Shown here in pieces: positions 4,977 to 5,063 of a stretch of 5,063 bases of DNA. Source of the DNA: an uncultured Faecalibacterium sp. (GTDB lineage: Bacteria > Bacillota > Clostridia > Oscillospirales > Ruminococcaceae); the NCBI GenBank assembly GCA_934526125.1, contig CAKSZU010000103.1, positions 1-5,063 on the forward strand, given 5' to 3'. The translations under genes were made by a program, and so were the position numbers. Every line of letters starts with the position of its first letter. Within the stretch, counting starts at the first letter, position 1. The notes beneath the pieces were generated by a model. That model saw nothing but the letters and a program-made list of their open reading frames with translations. It was not told the origin of the DNA and searched no databases.

Positions 4977-5010
4977 GCGGGCAGCCACAAAACGGTTGCC
5001 CGCTATTTTT
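4977..5010 (+). terminator. Intrinsic terminator downstream of the acetyltransferase
   Basis: gcgggcagcc (4977-4986) pairs with ggttgcccgc (4994-5003) over 10 bp, including one G-T wobble, around an ACAAAAC loop, followed by tattttt. It probably ends the acetyltransferase transcript. Confidence 0.88.
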
Positions 5011-5024
5011 GTATATAGAAAAGG

Positions 5025-5062
5025 AAAAGCACCGTACTTCCAACGAAGTACAGTGCTTTTTT
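5025..5062. terminator. Second intrinsic terminator at window edge, possibly bidirectional
   Basis: aaaagcac-c-gtacttc (5025-5040) pairs with gaagtac-a-gtgctttt (5045-5060) around a CAAC loop, with one C/A mismatch, and ends in a T-run to 5062. The A-run on the left arm means it could also serve a convergent minus-strand gene beyond the window. Confidence 0.88.
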
Positions 5063-5063
5063 G

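Overview
The window looks like a high-GC, Gram-positive gut Clostridia chromosome (Oscillospiraceae type, in the Faecalibacterium/Subdoligranulum/Gemmiger neighbourhood). This rests on four things: a spoIIGA-sigE-sigG sporulation cluster, strongly G/C-biased codon use, AGGAGG-type ribosome binding sites, and intergenic hairpin repeats with 'gagagggcatgcc' ends, which I associate from memory with those genera. The genus is an inference; the sporulation genes are direct reads.

Layout. 1-323 is the 3' end of spoIIGA (membrane protease that activates sigma-E). 582-1283 is sigE, with a TTG start and a pro-sequence. 1662-2429 is sigG. A bidirectional hairpin terminator (2433-2460) separates sigG from a convergent spoIIID on the minus strand (2462-2710). 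The two gaps inside the sporulation cluster each hold a copy of the same MITE-like element (239-473 and 1285-1461). Both copies have matching terminal inverted repeats and internal 8-bp hairpins, and both are followed by a 37-bp tandem array. The first copy supplies the last 26 codons of the spoIIGA reading frame, and the second begins one base after the sigE stop.

2801-3670 is a self-contained thiamine uptake unit: a sigma-A-type promoter, a TPP riboswitch, a regulatory terminator, thiT (S-component of an ECF transporter) and a strong terminator.

3671-5063 has visibly lower GC and a more accessory look. It carries an apparent C-terminal fragment of an alpha/beta hydrolase (3674-4147), a complete GNAT acetyltransferase (4194-4817), two tiny overlapping reading frames behind a good ribosome binding site, and two hairpin terminators at the window edge.

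How the genes work together. SpoIIGA cleaves pro-sigma-E in the mother cell, sigma-E (with SpoIIID) runs the early mother-cell programme, and sigma-G runs the late forespore programme. Three of the main developmental regulators therefore lie within about 2.1 kb. ThiT is unrelated to sporulation and is controlled by thiamine pyrophosphate. I found no convincing undescribed enzymatic or defence system. The most unusual structure is the pair of repeat elements that bracket sigE.
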